A DNA stretch of 64,000 nt from Strongyloides papillosus (Eukaryota; Nematoda; Chromadorea; Rhabditida; Strongyloididae), in the NCBI GenBank assembly GCA_005656395.1, contig SRSI01000010.1, forward strand, positions 2,542,001-2,606,000. The letters are read 5' to 3'. The position numbers and the translations under genes were made by a program. This document shows, in pieces, positions 9,390-20,710 of this stretch. The notes beneath the pieces were generated by a model. It saw nothing but the letters and a program-made list of their open reading frames with translations, ran no database searches and was not told where the DNA came from. Positions within the stretch are counted from its first letter, which is position 1; every line of letters begins with the position of its first letter.

Positions 9390-10418
9390 ATGAGTGTTGA
9401 AGAAGCGCAAAAAATTTTTCGTTATTTAAAATCTTCAGCTATTGGTAGTAAAACAAGTCTTAGAGATTTAAAAAAAAATTACTCGTAAGTTGTTATACTA
9501 CTCTTTTTTCTTTAAAATTGTTTTAGGGACACATATGGACCGTTGTCTGATGACTTTAATAAATTAGGTTTATCATCGAATGATGATGAATTGATCGCTT
9601 TCCTTAAAAGTAATGGATCTGTTGAGATTACGAAGGAAGGTAGAAATTACTACGTTTCATTCGAAGTTTTTGATGGAGAAAAAGCATTAAAAGAGATGAT
9701 CGATGGAAATGTTTATAAAAAAGGTAAAAAAGGCTTTAAGGACAGAAACAGTGAAGCTAAAAGCTGGGGAAATAACAATTACTTCGACGATATGGATAAT
9801 TATGAAGCATCAGCTGGTCCTGAGATCACTGCTCTTTATAAATCAAGAACACTCAATTACTATCAAAAGTTAAAACAAAAAAGTACGGCACAATCTCCAA
9901 ATTTTCATAATCAACAAGAGCCAAAAACTAAATTTGGTGAGACTTATAGAGATGAATTTTATGATTTTGAAAAAGATTTTAATGTGATTGACAAATACTA
10001 TGATTCTTTGGCAGAGAATGGTAGCGATATTATAAATGATAATAATGAGTCAAAAGATAACATTAGTATACCAAGTGATAATAATAAAATACCAAATGAT
10101 AATAGTAATATACCAAAGGACAAAATTGACATATCAAATCCTTCCAGTAATTTATCAAATAATATGAAAGAAACTGAATCCAATTCTAATAAAAATAATC
10201 ACTTGGACTCACCATTTAACTTTTTCCCACAAGTTAATCTTGGATCTTTTGGAGAAAAGAGTTTATCAAAGACTGTTGAGTACTATAACAAAACACCAAA
10301 GTTAAGGAAGGATTTTAGGCAAATGATTTCCAATTCATTATCTGTCATTAATGTGATGGAAAGAACTTTGGAATATTGGGAAAAAAGAATAGATGAAAAA
10401 GTTAACGTTGAAATGTAG
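9390..10418 (+). CDS. Uncharacterised protein with possible LOTUS-like N-terminal domain
   Basis: Two exons (9390-9484 and 9527-10418; intron gtaagt...tttag, 42 bp) give 328 aa. The ATG at 9390 is supported because the splice joins LKKNYS to DTYGPLSDD without a break. Residues about 1-75 have the spacing of an OST-HTH/LOTUS module: a helix (AQKIFRYLKSS), then LRDLKKNYSDTYGPL, then ELIAFLKSNG and a strand-like VEITKEGRNYYVSFEV. This is a weak visual match. The centre (about 155-235) is Asn/Asp/Ser-rich with a short repeat of the type IPxDNN, encoded by imperfect tandem repeats near 10060-10150. The C-terminal 60 residues are predicted helical. LOTUS proteins bind Vasa-type helicases or RNA in germ granules; applying that here is inference. 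Confidence 0.6.
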
Positions 10419-11604
10419 AGATTCTGTAAAAATAAAATCTATACTTTATTAAGCATAAATCTTAGTCCTGGATATAATTTTTTTTAAAGTTTATTATATT
10501 TTATAAATCTATTGTTATTTATAATGAAAAGTATTCTTTTATATGACATAATTTACTACACTTTTTTTAAATAAAAATTTCTTTGACCCTATCAGGATTT
10601 AATTAATTTTGTACAAAAGTGTTAAACTAATGTCACAAAATAAATGATAAATTTAAAAATAACCGAATTAAAAATTAAAGTTTTTGTTAAATCCAACATA
10701 CTTTTATACTATATCCAATTTAAGCACACGTAGAAGAATAAAAATGATTTCTGATTCTTATTATACCGCTTCACTTGTAATAAATGTAGTATCCTCTCAG
10801 GAATTTAAATACTATTGAAAACTACAAAACGATATCATTGCATATTAAGTAATAAAAACTTTAACTATAAATAAATAAAAATTCTACTTGATTCATTACT
10901 TTAGTAATAGAAAATGTATTATATAAAGCTATACTTCATGTTAAATTTACCAAAATTCATATATGGTATTAATAATGATTTAAATAGTGTAATAACTATA
11001 GAAATTTTATTAAACAAGATAATTTTTGCAATATTACATATATCTAGAAAGAAAGTACTTTCATTTTTAATAAGCAAAAAAATGAAATAACTTTAAAAAA
11101 CAATTGGTTACAGTTATAATTAAATTAAAGGTAATAAATATTTAGACACCTAAGGGGACGCTAGCTTCATAACAAGTGAGATGATAATATAAAAATCAGA
11201 GATTTTTTTCATTCTTTTACGTGCTCACAAATTAAATAAAATATGAAAAGTATATTGAATTTTACAAAAATTCCAATTTTTGATTCGATTATTTACAACT
11301 TTATTTTTGTTTTTTTTATTATTAATGGTTAAAAAATTTTATATTTAGATTTTTACCGGGTTTAAATTAATTAAAGAATACTTAAGTTCAGAGAGAAATA
11401 TAAGTTGCTTTATTGTTTCATATTTAATATACGTTTTATCATGTTTGTAGTAGACTATTTTTGTAACATAGAATTAATCTTGAGTTATTAATTATTTGCT
11501 ATGATTTTGTTAACAATAGATAAAAACTAAAATGGATTCTAGTAACCACTTAAGTTAAGGTTCAATACAATTTTTCGTTACTATATTTTTATAGAATTAA
11601 AATT
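10419..11604. other. Intergenic region, start of MATH-BTB array 5' flank
   Basis: 10419-11270 is AT-rich and holds nothing I can name. From about 11290 the sequence resembles the 5' flank of the array genes (tacaactttattttt...ttaagttcagagagaaat.taagttgctttattg), so the tandem MATH-BTB units begin here. Confidence 0.6.
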
Positions 11605-12728
11605 GTGGATCAAAAACTTGTAGGAACGAAAAATGAGTTTAGAAGAATGATAAATTTATTGGTAAGTTATTTTTTTAAGAATTGACCTTGCCACTGATTT
11701 CAAAACATTTTTTGTTTCAGATGATTAATTTAACAACCAGACGAAAGTTAACAAAATCAATTATGTATATTTAATACAAAACTTTTCTCCGTCCAGAAAT
11801 GATAAGTGAATACATCTAATCACCGACATTTGTAACTGGATGGAGACATAAATCAAAGTGCCTAATGAAGGTATATCCTAATGGGAAAATGAAAAAATTG
11901 AAGGAGTATCTACTAGTTTTTTTGATGATTGAAAAAACGGACAAAGCGAAAGCAAAGTATAGGATTTTTATTTTAAATGACAACGAGGAGGAGAAAAATG
12001 TTTTTGGTAGTAAGATGGTTAAAGAATTTAAAAAAAAATTAAGGTTGAGGATTTGGAAAATTTGTTAGAAAAGATTAGTTATTAAACAATTCGAATGTTT
12101 TTTTGATTAACGATAAACTGACAATAGTTTGTGACTTATCTGTTGCCAATGAATCTGTGAATCATGATAATCCAGGAGCATCAGTAAATAATATGGTACT
12201 ACAATAACGTTTATCACTAGATTTTTATAACATGTTAAAATTACCACTATTACCTGAATATGTCATAAAAGTCAGAAACATTAAAATTCATAAAGCAATA
12301 GTCGCTGCTCGGTTCTCTGTTAATTCCGACACTTTTAACAATAAATAAAAATACCACAAACGGATGTTATTGAGATAAAGGATTTTAGTGGTCATGTCGT
12401 GAGGAAGATGTTAAAATGCATCTACAAAGATAAGGTTTCAAATATGGAAAATATTGCTGCTGAAGCTTTGGGAATTGCAGATTAAGTATACATTAGATAC
12501 GTAATTTCAGCACAATCATTATGTAGTAATTTAACTATCGAAAATGTTTGTGAACCGTTTTTGTTTTTCGAAAAATTCTCAACTGAGGTATTGAAAGCGT
12601 AGTGTAAACGATTTATTACTGTTAATGCCAACGTTTAATGAAGACTAAGGTTAGAAGGAATTCGTTAAAAATTACCAACTATTACTTCGAAATTTATTTT
12701 TAAAACTATTAAATGTACTGCAAAATAA
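11605..12728 (+). pseudogene. MATH-BTB pseudogene (first unit of the SPOP-like array)
   Basis: Decayed copy of the SPOP-like genes downstream. The start codon position reads GTG and an early in-frame stop follows (near 11618). The first-exon splice donor (ttattggtaagt) and the acceptor (tttcag near 11720) are still visible. Recognisable fragments in shifting frames include KVYPNGKMK, KAKYRIFILNDNEEEKNV, a BTB-derived IKIHKAIVAARFSV, and YNKDKVSNMENIAAEALGIA-like sequence near 12420-12485. The C-terminal helical part persists to about 12728. Multiple stops and indels rule out a functional BTB protein. Confidence 0.85.
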
Positions 12729-13835
12729 GAGTTCTTAGGAAAAAAAATAAATAATAAAATATTTCAAGTGCCTAATAAGTTAATTTCCTAATGTTGTAAT
12801 TTTCTTTGTAAAAAATGTATACGTCAAATAATTATAAATATAAAAAGAAATACTCTAAAACAATTTTTTTTGAGTTCGATATAAGACGTTTCTACAAATG
12901 TTATTTCCATTTTGTGATTGTTGAGTTAGTGATACCATAAAACCAATATCGGGATTTGATAAAACATCATACTCAATTTATATGTTGGATTATTTTCATC
13001 CCCAAATTCTATACATGGCATTTTTCTCCTTTTTATAAACAATGATACCGTTATTTGATACTGTCAATTTGTCCAATATATAACTTTTCTCATAATAATT
13101 AAAACTTATAATAGAAAGTTCTGTTAAAACTACAAAACAAAAATGACACATTTGTTCAAGAGGTTTATATGTTATTGTAAGATACCTATTAGTTACTTTA
13201 AATTGACTCTCTTTAAACTCTGAGTGTTTTTCACTTTTCCACGAAATATTGGTAAATTGTAGAAAAATTCATCTTTCTCTTTTAGAACATAATAAAAGTG
13301 CATCGTCAAGAGAGGTAGAAATGCATTTAAAAAATTTTTGGTATAAAGCAAGATATTTTTCATTGTTTTATTGTACGCCAGAATACATCTATCAGAAAGT
13401 AGTTCATAGTTTAAAGAAGAACTCTCCAGAACTAGTTGATATATAGATCCAAAGTTGTAGTTTAACCGCCATTTATTTTATTATTTAAAATAAGTTATTT
13501 CGATGCTCTTTTTACTAATTCATTTATGTTTCCCGTTAATAACGGTAAATTAATTTTAGACTTAGCTTTAATTTTTCTACCAGATTAAAATTATCTTAAC
13601 AATACTTAAGTTAGGAGAGAAATGTAAGTTACTTTATTGTATTATTTCATATTTATATGATTTTTTCTTCATAATTTCAGTGGGATTATTTTTTGAAATT
13701 AAAGTTAATCTTGGACCATTAGCTGTGTGATATAGTTTGTTAAGCAACGTATATAAATTAAAAGGGATAATAGAAACCACCTACAGAAAGTGTCAATAAA
13801 ATTTTATTCTACTTTTGTCTTCTAGAATTTAACAC
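12729..13835. repeat. Intergenic block of the MATH-BTB tandem unit
   Basis: This spacer recurs after each array gene (around 15050-15780, 21540-22734, 23900-24700, 25900-26850). Shared pieces are gttgagttagtgatacc, a ttagatcatt...ccccgaatt block, tggtcaaatatat, a cacgaaatattggtaaattg block and acaactctccaaaac. A 65-codon ORF at 13249-13446 is open only in this copy, which argues against it being a gene. The end of the block is the conserved 5' flank of the next gene, including ataaattaaaagggat about 80-100 bp before the ATG. Confidence 0.75.
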
Positions 13836-15016
13836 ATGGATCGGAAACGTAAAAGAAAGAGTAGTGAATTTATTGGTAAGTCTTTTGTCGTAACATTGAT
13901 ATTATGAATAATTTTAAAATATTTATCATTTCAGACGATTTATGCAACGTCCAAGGGAAAGTTAACAAATTCAATTACGTGTGTTCAATAGAAAACTTTT
14001 CCCAACGTCCTGAAAAGACAGGTGAAGCAATTGAATTACCAATTTTTGTAAGTGGAAACAGAGACAGATCAGAGTGGTGTTTGTGGATATACCCTAATGG
14101 TGATAGAGAAGATTCGAAGGAATATGTATCAGTTTTCCTGGAATTGCTAAAGCCCAAAAAAGCAAAAGCAAAATTTATGTTATCTATTCTAAATAACAAG
14201 GGAGAAAAGAAATGTTTTTATTGTAGTGAGGGGGTTCATGAATTTGACAACAGTTATGAAAATGGTGAAGGTTCGAATTGGGGATCTTCGGAATTTGTTG
14301 AGAAAGATTTTTTACTAAATAAATCTAAGGGATTGTTGGCTAATGATAAGTTGACAGTTTTGTGTCTAGTAGAGATTATTGATCTTGAATCTGGTAACTA
14401 CAATAATCTGGAGACACTAAATGACATAACACACCAATCAAAATTAGCATTAGACTTTGGTAGTATGTTTGATAAATTACTTTTTACTGATTGTAGCATA
14501 AAAGTCGGGAGAACTACTATAAAAGTTCACAGAGGAGTTCTCGCTACAAGATCTCTTGTCTTTTATAACATCCTTAACAGTACATCAAGAAAATCACAAA
14601 AAAATGTCATCGAAATAAAGAATTTTCATGTTGAAGTTGTAAAGAAGATGTTAAGATATATTTACACAGACCATGTTTCAGATATAGAACATATAGCCAG
14701 CGAAGTGTTGGCAATCGCAGTTGAGTATGGGTTAGATAAATTGAAGGAAATTGCAATTGAATGTTTATGTGATGATTTAACTATGGGGAATGTTTGCGAA
14801 CGTTTTATACTCTCTGAAAAATTCTCAAGTCAGGAGTTAAAGGAATTTTGTCAAGATTTTATCATTGATAATGCTGAACCTCTAATAAAAACTAAAAATT
14901 GGGAGAAAATTGTTATAGACCACCCACTTCTAGTTGAGAGTTTATTCCTGAAATTGTTAAATATACCTAAAACTCCAGATATCAGTTCTACGGAAGAAAA
15001 ATCAGAAACTCAATAG
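13836..15016 (+). CDS. SPOP-like MATH-BTB protein, array copy 1 (373 aa)
   Basis: Predicted substrate adaptor for a CUL3 ubiquitin ligase. Exon 1 (13836-13875) encodes MDRKRKRKSSEFI, a basic NLS-like tag. The intron is 13876-13934 and exon 2 13935-15016. MATH domain about residues 24-165 (FNYVCSIENFSQRPEKTG, SEWCLWIYPNG, YVSVFLELL). BTB about 190-290 (FTDCSIKVG, KVHRGVLATRSLVFYNIL, MLRYIYTD). SPOP-type 3-box/BACK region to about 360 (NVCERFILSEKFSSQELKEF, NWEKIVIDHPLLVESLF). SPOP pocket residues: Tyr of EYVSV kept, Trp of the WGF motif kept, but the second aromatic is Ser (NWGSSEF). A likely trans-splice or 5'-UTR acceptor (tcttctag) lies 10 nt before the ATG. Confidence 0.92.
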
Positions 15017-16096
15017 ATATGATAATTTAATATTTCAATCTATTTTTTTTGTTCATTTAAAATAAAAATAAATTAGAAGAAGTTTATTTAATAGAAAAAT
15101 ATTTGAGAAGATCCATTCCTATATCATACAAAACCTTCAAAAAACTATTTATTAATATTATTTTGTGATTGTTATGTTGTTGATATTGTGAAATCCCAGT
15201 ATCACATTTGATAAAATATAACCCGCAAATTTATATGTTAGATCATTCTCTTTCCCCGAATTATTTCTTTTAGTAGGTCTATTCTTTTTTTAAATTGGAC
15301 TACCATTGTTTGGTGTCTTTAGTTGGTCAAATACACATCTTTTCTCATTGGAATTAAAATAATTTGTAAAAATTCCATTGAAATTAAAACACCAAAGTGC
15401 TACTTTTTTTTAAAAACGTTTACATTGTATTAGAAAGTACCTATTAATTATTTTAATTAGCCTTCCCTTAATTTGGATTGTTTTTCATTTTTCCACGAAT
15501 TATTGATTAATTGGTAAAAAAAAACACACCTTCGCATGCAAGAACTTAGATGAAAGTACATCGTCAAAAATGTTGAAATTTATTGATAAAAAGTTTTCTT
15601 GATATTGGTGAGATATTTCATCATATGCTCTTTTTCTATTGTTTAATTGTTCGCCAAAAGACTTTTATTAGTAAGTATTTCATAATTTAAAAACAACTTT
15701 CCCAAACTAGTTGGTATTTAAATCCGGAATTTCATTTTAACTGTCTTTTTATTATTATTTAAATTAGCTTATTTTATTGTTTTTAGGTTGAGATGGAACT
15801 CAGCCGTCCACTAAAAATAGGTTTGAGTTTAGATACTTAACTCAACCGTTATGTGGTTGAATTTTATGTCTAAACTCAACCGCGAGTTGAGGGTTAAAGT
15901 TTGGAGTAGGATATATGGCGATAGCAATATTTAAACTTCGACGAATACCTTCCCTTCAACATCGTAAAAGAAATTAAAAAAGGAAAGCATTTGCTATAAA
16001 ACTAAATTTGCTACTGGGAGTGCCCATTCTAATTAGTAATTTATGTTAAGATATAAAATTCAACCACATAAAGATTAAGTTAAGAAAAATTTATAC
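15017..16096. other. Array spacer with short inverted repeats
   Basis: To about 15780 this is the array spacer block. From 15784 to 16068 there are short inverted repeats unlike the array: tgagtttagata against tgtctaaactca, a caaccgttatgtggttg hairpin, and atgtggttgaattttatgtc (about 15849) opposed by gatataaaattcaaccacat (about 16048). This looks like a small foldback/MITE remnant directly left of the mariner-like element. No ORF of interest. Confidence 0.55.
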
Positions 16097-16325
16097 AGGG
16101 TGGGCCAAAAGTCACATAACAGTTGTAATAAGACACTTTATAACTTTTTTTTAGACGATATATCTCTATGGTATTACATGAATTTTGTAGAGGATGTTCT
16201 AGGGAATAACATATAACAAGATTGTTCTCAAGAATGAACTTTAAAATAGTTACATAATTTTTTAATATTTGACATTTAAAAAAATATTTTTGTTTTATTT
16301 AATTTAAACTTATTTTAAAGTTTAA

Positions 16326-16556
16326 CCTCTTCAGGGACATTGGTACATATGTGTACGTTTAGTTTGATTTGTTTATTTAAATTATCTTAGGAGAAAATTA
16401 AGTGCAAATTTTTCGGAAAACTATTCACTACAAAATTTCTCAAGGTGTTTATTTATTTTAAATTTTTTAGTTGTTTTCAATATAAAATAAACAAATGACA
16501 ATAAAAAAATAAATAAAATAAACGTTTTTCGCTTTAAAAATTCGTCCCTGAAGAGG
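16326..16556. mobile_element. Nested piggyBac-like TTAA MITE
   Basis: 231-bp element with perfect 13-bp inverted ends, CCTCTTCAGGGAC at 16326-16338 and GTCCCTGAAGAGG at 16544-16556. It is flanked by TTAA on both sides (16322-16325 and 16557-16560). TTAA duplication and ends starting CC are typical of piggyBac-superfamily elements. There is no coding capacity, so it would need a transposase in trans. It sits inside the Tc/mariner element, so it inserted later. Confidence 0.85.
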
Positions 16557-16621
16557 TTAAAATGCGCATAAATAAATTTTGTAAAAAGTCAATATTTCAT
16601 ACAATTATATATGAAAAATGA

Positions 16622-16800
16622 TATCTTTTAAGTGACCACCACCTGATTCTTTGCACAAACATGCTCTTTCTAAGCATTATTTATTACTATTTTTAAAATG
16701 GTTTCATCTGATTTTTTGAAATTGTTTACCATATATAATATTGCGCGTTTTGATACAGCTTGGGTCATATTGAAAGGGATCCGATCAATTTTAGGCTTAG
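16622..16800 (-). pseudogene. Fossil C-terminus of a Tc/mariner transposase
   Basis: On the minus strand, from about 16800 down, one frame reads IDRIPFNMTQAVSKRAILYM then VNNFKKSDETILK. After a shift it reads CLERACLCKESGGGHLKDI. The Cys...GGGH ending resembles the (C)I...GGHF tail common to Tc-type transposases. The rest of the transposase, including its catalytic part, is not recognisable in the element. Confidence 0.5.
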
Positions 16801-18261
16801 CAATTGAATATTTGTTAATATAATAATAACGAACTATTCTTAACTTTTTCTTAATAGAATATTTTCTTACTTAGGTAGCAACAGTAAAAAATATATGAAA
16901 AAAAGTAATATCGTAAAAATGGGACATTTTATGAAGAAATATGCTTTAAACTCACTCTTTTAACATGAAGCATCTATTTTTTAATTAATTAAAATATTAT
17001 AAGATATATCTTTAAAACAAAAATTTATACATTTCGATTTAAATTAATGTAATTTCTTGATAAGATCATTCTTGAGAACGATCTGTGGTATGTTATTCTA
17101 TTAATTATTTCCTACAAAATGTATATAATATCATAACAATAAGTCAACTGCAAATAAAATTCTAACAATTATAAAGTGTTTCATGCAACTGTGATGTGAC
17201 TTTTGGCCCACCCTGTATAATCTCGACCAGTAATTGAGTTTGATTAACCCTGTTTTTTACAACTTTATTTTTGCTTTTTACTATTGACGGTTAATTAATC
17301 TTAGGTTTATCCTTAAGTTTTTTTTCCCTAGATTTTAATCATTCAAAGAATACTTAAGTTCAGAGAGAAACGTAGGTTGCTCTATTGTATAATTTTATAC
17401 TTTTAAAATTTTTTCTTTATAATTAAGTGAACTATTTTTGAAAATAAGTGTTAATCTTAGATTACTGACTTTGTGATATAATTTAATAGACAACTGAAAT
17501 AAATTAAAAGGTTCTGGAAGGTACCCACTGGAAGGGCGATAAAATTTTAACCTACTACAATCTTACAGAATAAAACTCATGGATCAAAAGCGTAAAAGAA
17601 GGAGTGATGAATCTATTGGTAAGTCATATATCATAACATTGAACTTCTCACTAATTTTAAAATATTTATCATTTCAGATGATTTATCCAACATCCACGGA
17701 AATGCTACCAAATTCAACATTATATGTTCAATAAAAAATTTTTCCAAACGTCCTGAAGTAGTCGGCCAACAAATTAGATCAGCAACTGGTGTGATTCAAA
17801 ACGGAAATAGATCGGAGTGGTGCCTGGACATATATCCTAATGGTTTTAATCAAGATTCTAAGGAATATGTATCAGTTTTTCTGGTATTGTTGAAACCTGA
17901 AAAAATCAAAGTAAAACTCAGATTTTCCATTTTAAATGATAAAGAAGAAAAAGAAAATGTTATTATTGCAAAGAAAGCTATTGAACTTAGTAAACATGAG
18001 GGTGGAGGGCCTCGGAAGTTTGTCAAGAAAGATCTGTTACTTTATGAATCGAATGGCTCATTAATTAATGATCAGTTGAGAATATTATGTGAAGTTGAGA
18101 CTATTGAAACTAGTGATACATAGGCATAAATAATTGTCACAATACTCTGATCAAAATTATTATTGAATTATGGTAATATGTCATTCTCATCATTATTTAC
18201 TTATTACACTATCACAAACGTTCTTTTCATTATTTTGTGGACTAATTTTGACGAAATTCGG

Positions 18262-18343
18262 AACACTTTATCAATTCACGAACCATTTATCAAAACACGG
18301 ATCACTTTATCAATTCACGAACCATCTATCAAAACACGGACCA
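18262..18343. repeat. 39-bp direct repeat (about two copies)
   Basis: Two nearly identical units, each containing cactttatcaattcacgaa followed by ccat and tatcaaaacacgg, and a partial third (accatcttatcaaagtgtgg). They lie in the insertion that splits the MATH-BTB copy, left of the Tc/mariner element. Overlapping ORFs here owe their length to the repeat and are not genes. Confidence 0.8.
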
Positions 18344-18489
18344 TCTTATCAAAGTGTGGAGCATGCAAATGCATACTTATAATAATTTTTTAATGAATAA
18401 TCGTTTGATTTTTATACTAATGTCTCTTTTGTGAAAAAAAATTATTTTTTATTATAGTAAAATTATCTTTTAGTTAATTTTTCAAATTT

Positions 18490-18630
18490 TACAATGGATT
18501 TGTCATATGCTCGGCTGCTCTAAAAACCATGAGATAAGTCATATTAGAAATCATATTGTACAATGTCATAGATGTGGTTGTACATGTTCAATCAAAGATT
18601 GTAGACCTACTGAAGGAACGATTGATTAAG
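18490..18630 (+). other. Cys/His-rich coding-like fragment
   Basis: One frame is open from about 18496 to a TAA at 18627-18629 and reads ICHMLGCSKNHEISHIRNH, then IVQCHRCGCTCSIKDCRP and TEGTID. The density of Cys and His and the H-x3-C spacing look like a zinc-binding module fragment. No start, no flanking exons and no family assignment. It may be a captured exon inside the insertion, or chance. Confidence 0.3.
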
Positions 18631-19004
18631 AAAAATTTTTAATTTGCCACCAAATAATCTTTTGATCTTTTATAAATTTTCTAAAAATTATTTTTACATT
18701 TAAAATCATTTTCATTTTACAGGGTTATTTGGAAATATGTCGCAAGTATTTAAAAATATGTCTTTTTATTTAAAAATATATCCGTGCTATATTAAAATAT
18801 ATCGTCATTATTTGGAAATATATACTTAGTATTTCAAAGTATATATTCAATGGCTGTTGAAAGCAATAATTTCTCAACGTTTAGTTAAGTTTCTTGATAA
18901 GTTTTTCACTAGTTTAATGATGGTAAATATAGTATTCGTACGATTATCAAAGATAATGATAAGTTTTATCATTTAAAATGTCCTAAACAAAAGTTTCACG
19001 CTAT

Positions 19005-19253
19005 CAATTTTTGCCAGCACATAGTCCTGCTCTGAATCTAATTATGGAAGATTTTCGTACTCTCAAAGCCCGTTATTGTTCAGTACCAGGGCGAGTAACA
19101 AATCAAGACCAAATTATTTCAAGAGTGGATCAAGTAATCGAAACAATGAACGAAGAACTTCAATTTTCTAACTACTATCAACATATGCGGGTTTTTTTGG
19201 ATCAGGCATTTTCTGGAATAGCATTTATTTATTTTTTTATTGTAAATAATTAA
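19005..19253 (+). pseudogene. Transposase C-terminal fragment (DDE, Tc-like)
   Basis: About 80 codons reading LPAHSPALNLIMEDFRTLKA, then a helix-rich tail and FSNYYQHMRVFLDQAFSGI. The SP.LN.IE..F..LK pattern is the segment around the last catalytic acidic residue of Tc/IS630-type transposases (here IMEDF). Nothing upstream encodes the DNA-binding part or the first two catalytic aspartates, so the element cannot move by itself. Confidence 0.7.
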
Positions 19254-19431
19254 TTTATTTTTTTTAAAAAATATAATGAAAAAAGTTAAGGATATATTAA
19301 TAAATACTTGCGATATATTTTAAAATACTTGATATATATTTCTAAATAATTAAGACATATTACACACAAATTAAAAATTCTACAATTTAAGGTTGCAATT
19401 TAATGCTAATTGTCACACAATTCACCTAAAA

Positions 19432-19698
19432 TTGTATAACAATTTAATGAATTTTGTATTACATTTTACTAATTTTTGTATAGGTACAATTCTATTCAAA
19501 TTGTATTACGATTTATGTAGAATTGTTATGCATTCTAGGTAGAATAGTTTTGCATTTTAGGAAAAATTGTTATGCATTTTAGGTAGAATTGTATGACAAT
19601 TGAGGATAAATTGTATGACATTTGAGGGTGAATTGTATGACATTTGAGGATGAATTGTATGACAATTTAGGTAGAATTGTTATGCAAATTTTAGAAAA
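19432..19698 (+). repeat. 22-bp minisatellite, left arm of foldback
   Basis: About 12 head-to-tail units of 22 bp with a core such as ttgtatgacatttgaggatg(aa), variants having ttgttatgcattttaggtag(aa). There are no spacers between units. Confidence 0.88.
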
Positions 19699-20431
19699 AA
19701 ATTGTCAAATATATTTAATTAATTATATTCTTTTTGGAAAACAAAAAAATAATATATAAAAAGATTAAGAATTAAATAAAATTTACTATAAACTTATTGA
19801 TGTACCAAATTAATCTAACAAACTTAATAAAAGTTTGAAATATTAAATATAAAACCACAAAAATAATGTTAGTACTTAAAAACATTGTTATTTAAATATG
19901 GAAGAACTTTCATTTTCTAAACATTTATAATATACATGTACTTCAATATAAATTTAATAAAGATTTTATTTTAATAGTTAATTAGTAATTAATATATGTA
20001 GTATGAACTATGTAACAAAATTTTTATAAATAATTTTCAAAAATTTTACTTATCTTATTTTCCGTAAATCACTTTTTTTGAATCATATAATGTTGATCTA
20101 TTTGTAAAATTCTTGATCATTTTTATTTTTGTTTTGTGTTTTCACTAATAAAATTTTCTAAATTTATATTGAGATACAAATATATTATTAATGTTTAGAA
20201 AATGAAAGTCCTTCTATATTTAAATAACAATGTTTTAAAGTACTAACACTATTTTTGTTATTTTACATTTAAGATTTCAAACTTTTATTAAGTTTATTAG
20301 ATTAATTTAGTACATCACTTAGTTTATAGTATATTTATTCAATTCTCAATCTTTTTATATATTATTTTTCTGTTTTCCAAGAAGAATATAATTAATTAAA
20401 TATAATTGATAATTTTGTTTTTATAAAATTT

Positions 20432-20710
20432 TCATAACAATTCTACCTAAATTGTTATACAATTCTTCCTCAAATGTCATACAATTCTTCCTCAAATGTC
20501 ATACAATTCACCCTCAAATGTCATACAATTTATCCTCAATTGTCATACAATTCTACCTAGAATGCAAAACAACTCTACCTAAAATGCAAAACTATTCTAC
20601 CTAGAATGCATAACGATTCTATCTAAAATGTAAAACAATTCTACCTAAAATGCATAACAATTTTATTCATTTTGTAAAATTTCCTTTGTTTTAAATGTAA
20701 TACAATTTTA
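20432..20710 (-). repeat. 22-bp minisatellite, right arm of foldback (inverted)
   Basis: Same 22-bp unit in inverse orientation, about 11 recognisable copies, some of different subtype from the left arm. The unit order (gcattttaggtag types outside, tgacatttgagg types inside) mirrors the left arm. Confidence 0.88.

Larger units (their letters stand above)
16097..17215. mobile_element. Tc/mariner-like element with long inverted ends and TA target duplication
   Basis: Starts CAGGGTGGGCCAAAAGTCAC and ends with its reverse complement, flanked by TA on both sides (16095-16096 and 17216-17217), the hallmark of Tc1/mariner insertion. Similarity between the two ends extends well inward: an acactttataa block lies ~40 bp in, and matching ttgttctcaagaatga / atcattcttgagaacgat blocks lie ~130-150 bp in. 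A fossil of transposase lies on the minus strand near 16620-16800. The element is itself interrupted by the TTAA element at 16326-16556. Length 1,119 bp, or 884 bp without the insert and its extra TTAA, so it is non-autonomous now. Confidence 0.9.

Noticed and set aside
10419..11290. Possible gene in the AT-rich stretch before the array
   Set aside because: No frame with coding character on either strand and no splice-compatible exons.
13249..13446. 65-codon ORF between array genes
   Set aside because: The same spacer sequence recurs after other array genes and is not open there; composition is not coding-like.
18163..18393. Two overlapping ORFs of 70-76 codons
   Set aside because: Their length comes from the 39-bp direct repeat; the start is decayed BTB sequence.
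19432..20710. Regular 22-bp repeats as a possible CRISPR array
   Set aside because: Units are head to tail with no spacers, occur as mirror arrays in a palindrome, and the genome is eukaryotic.
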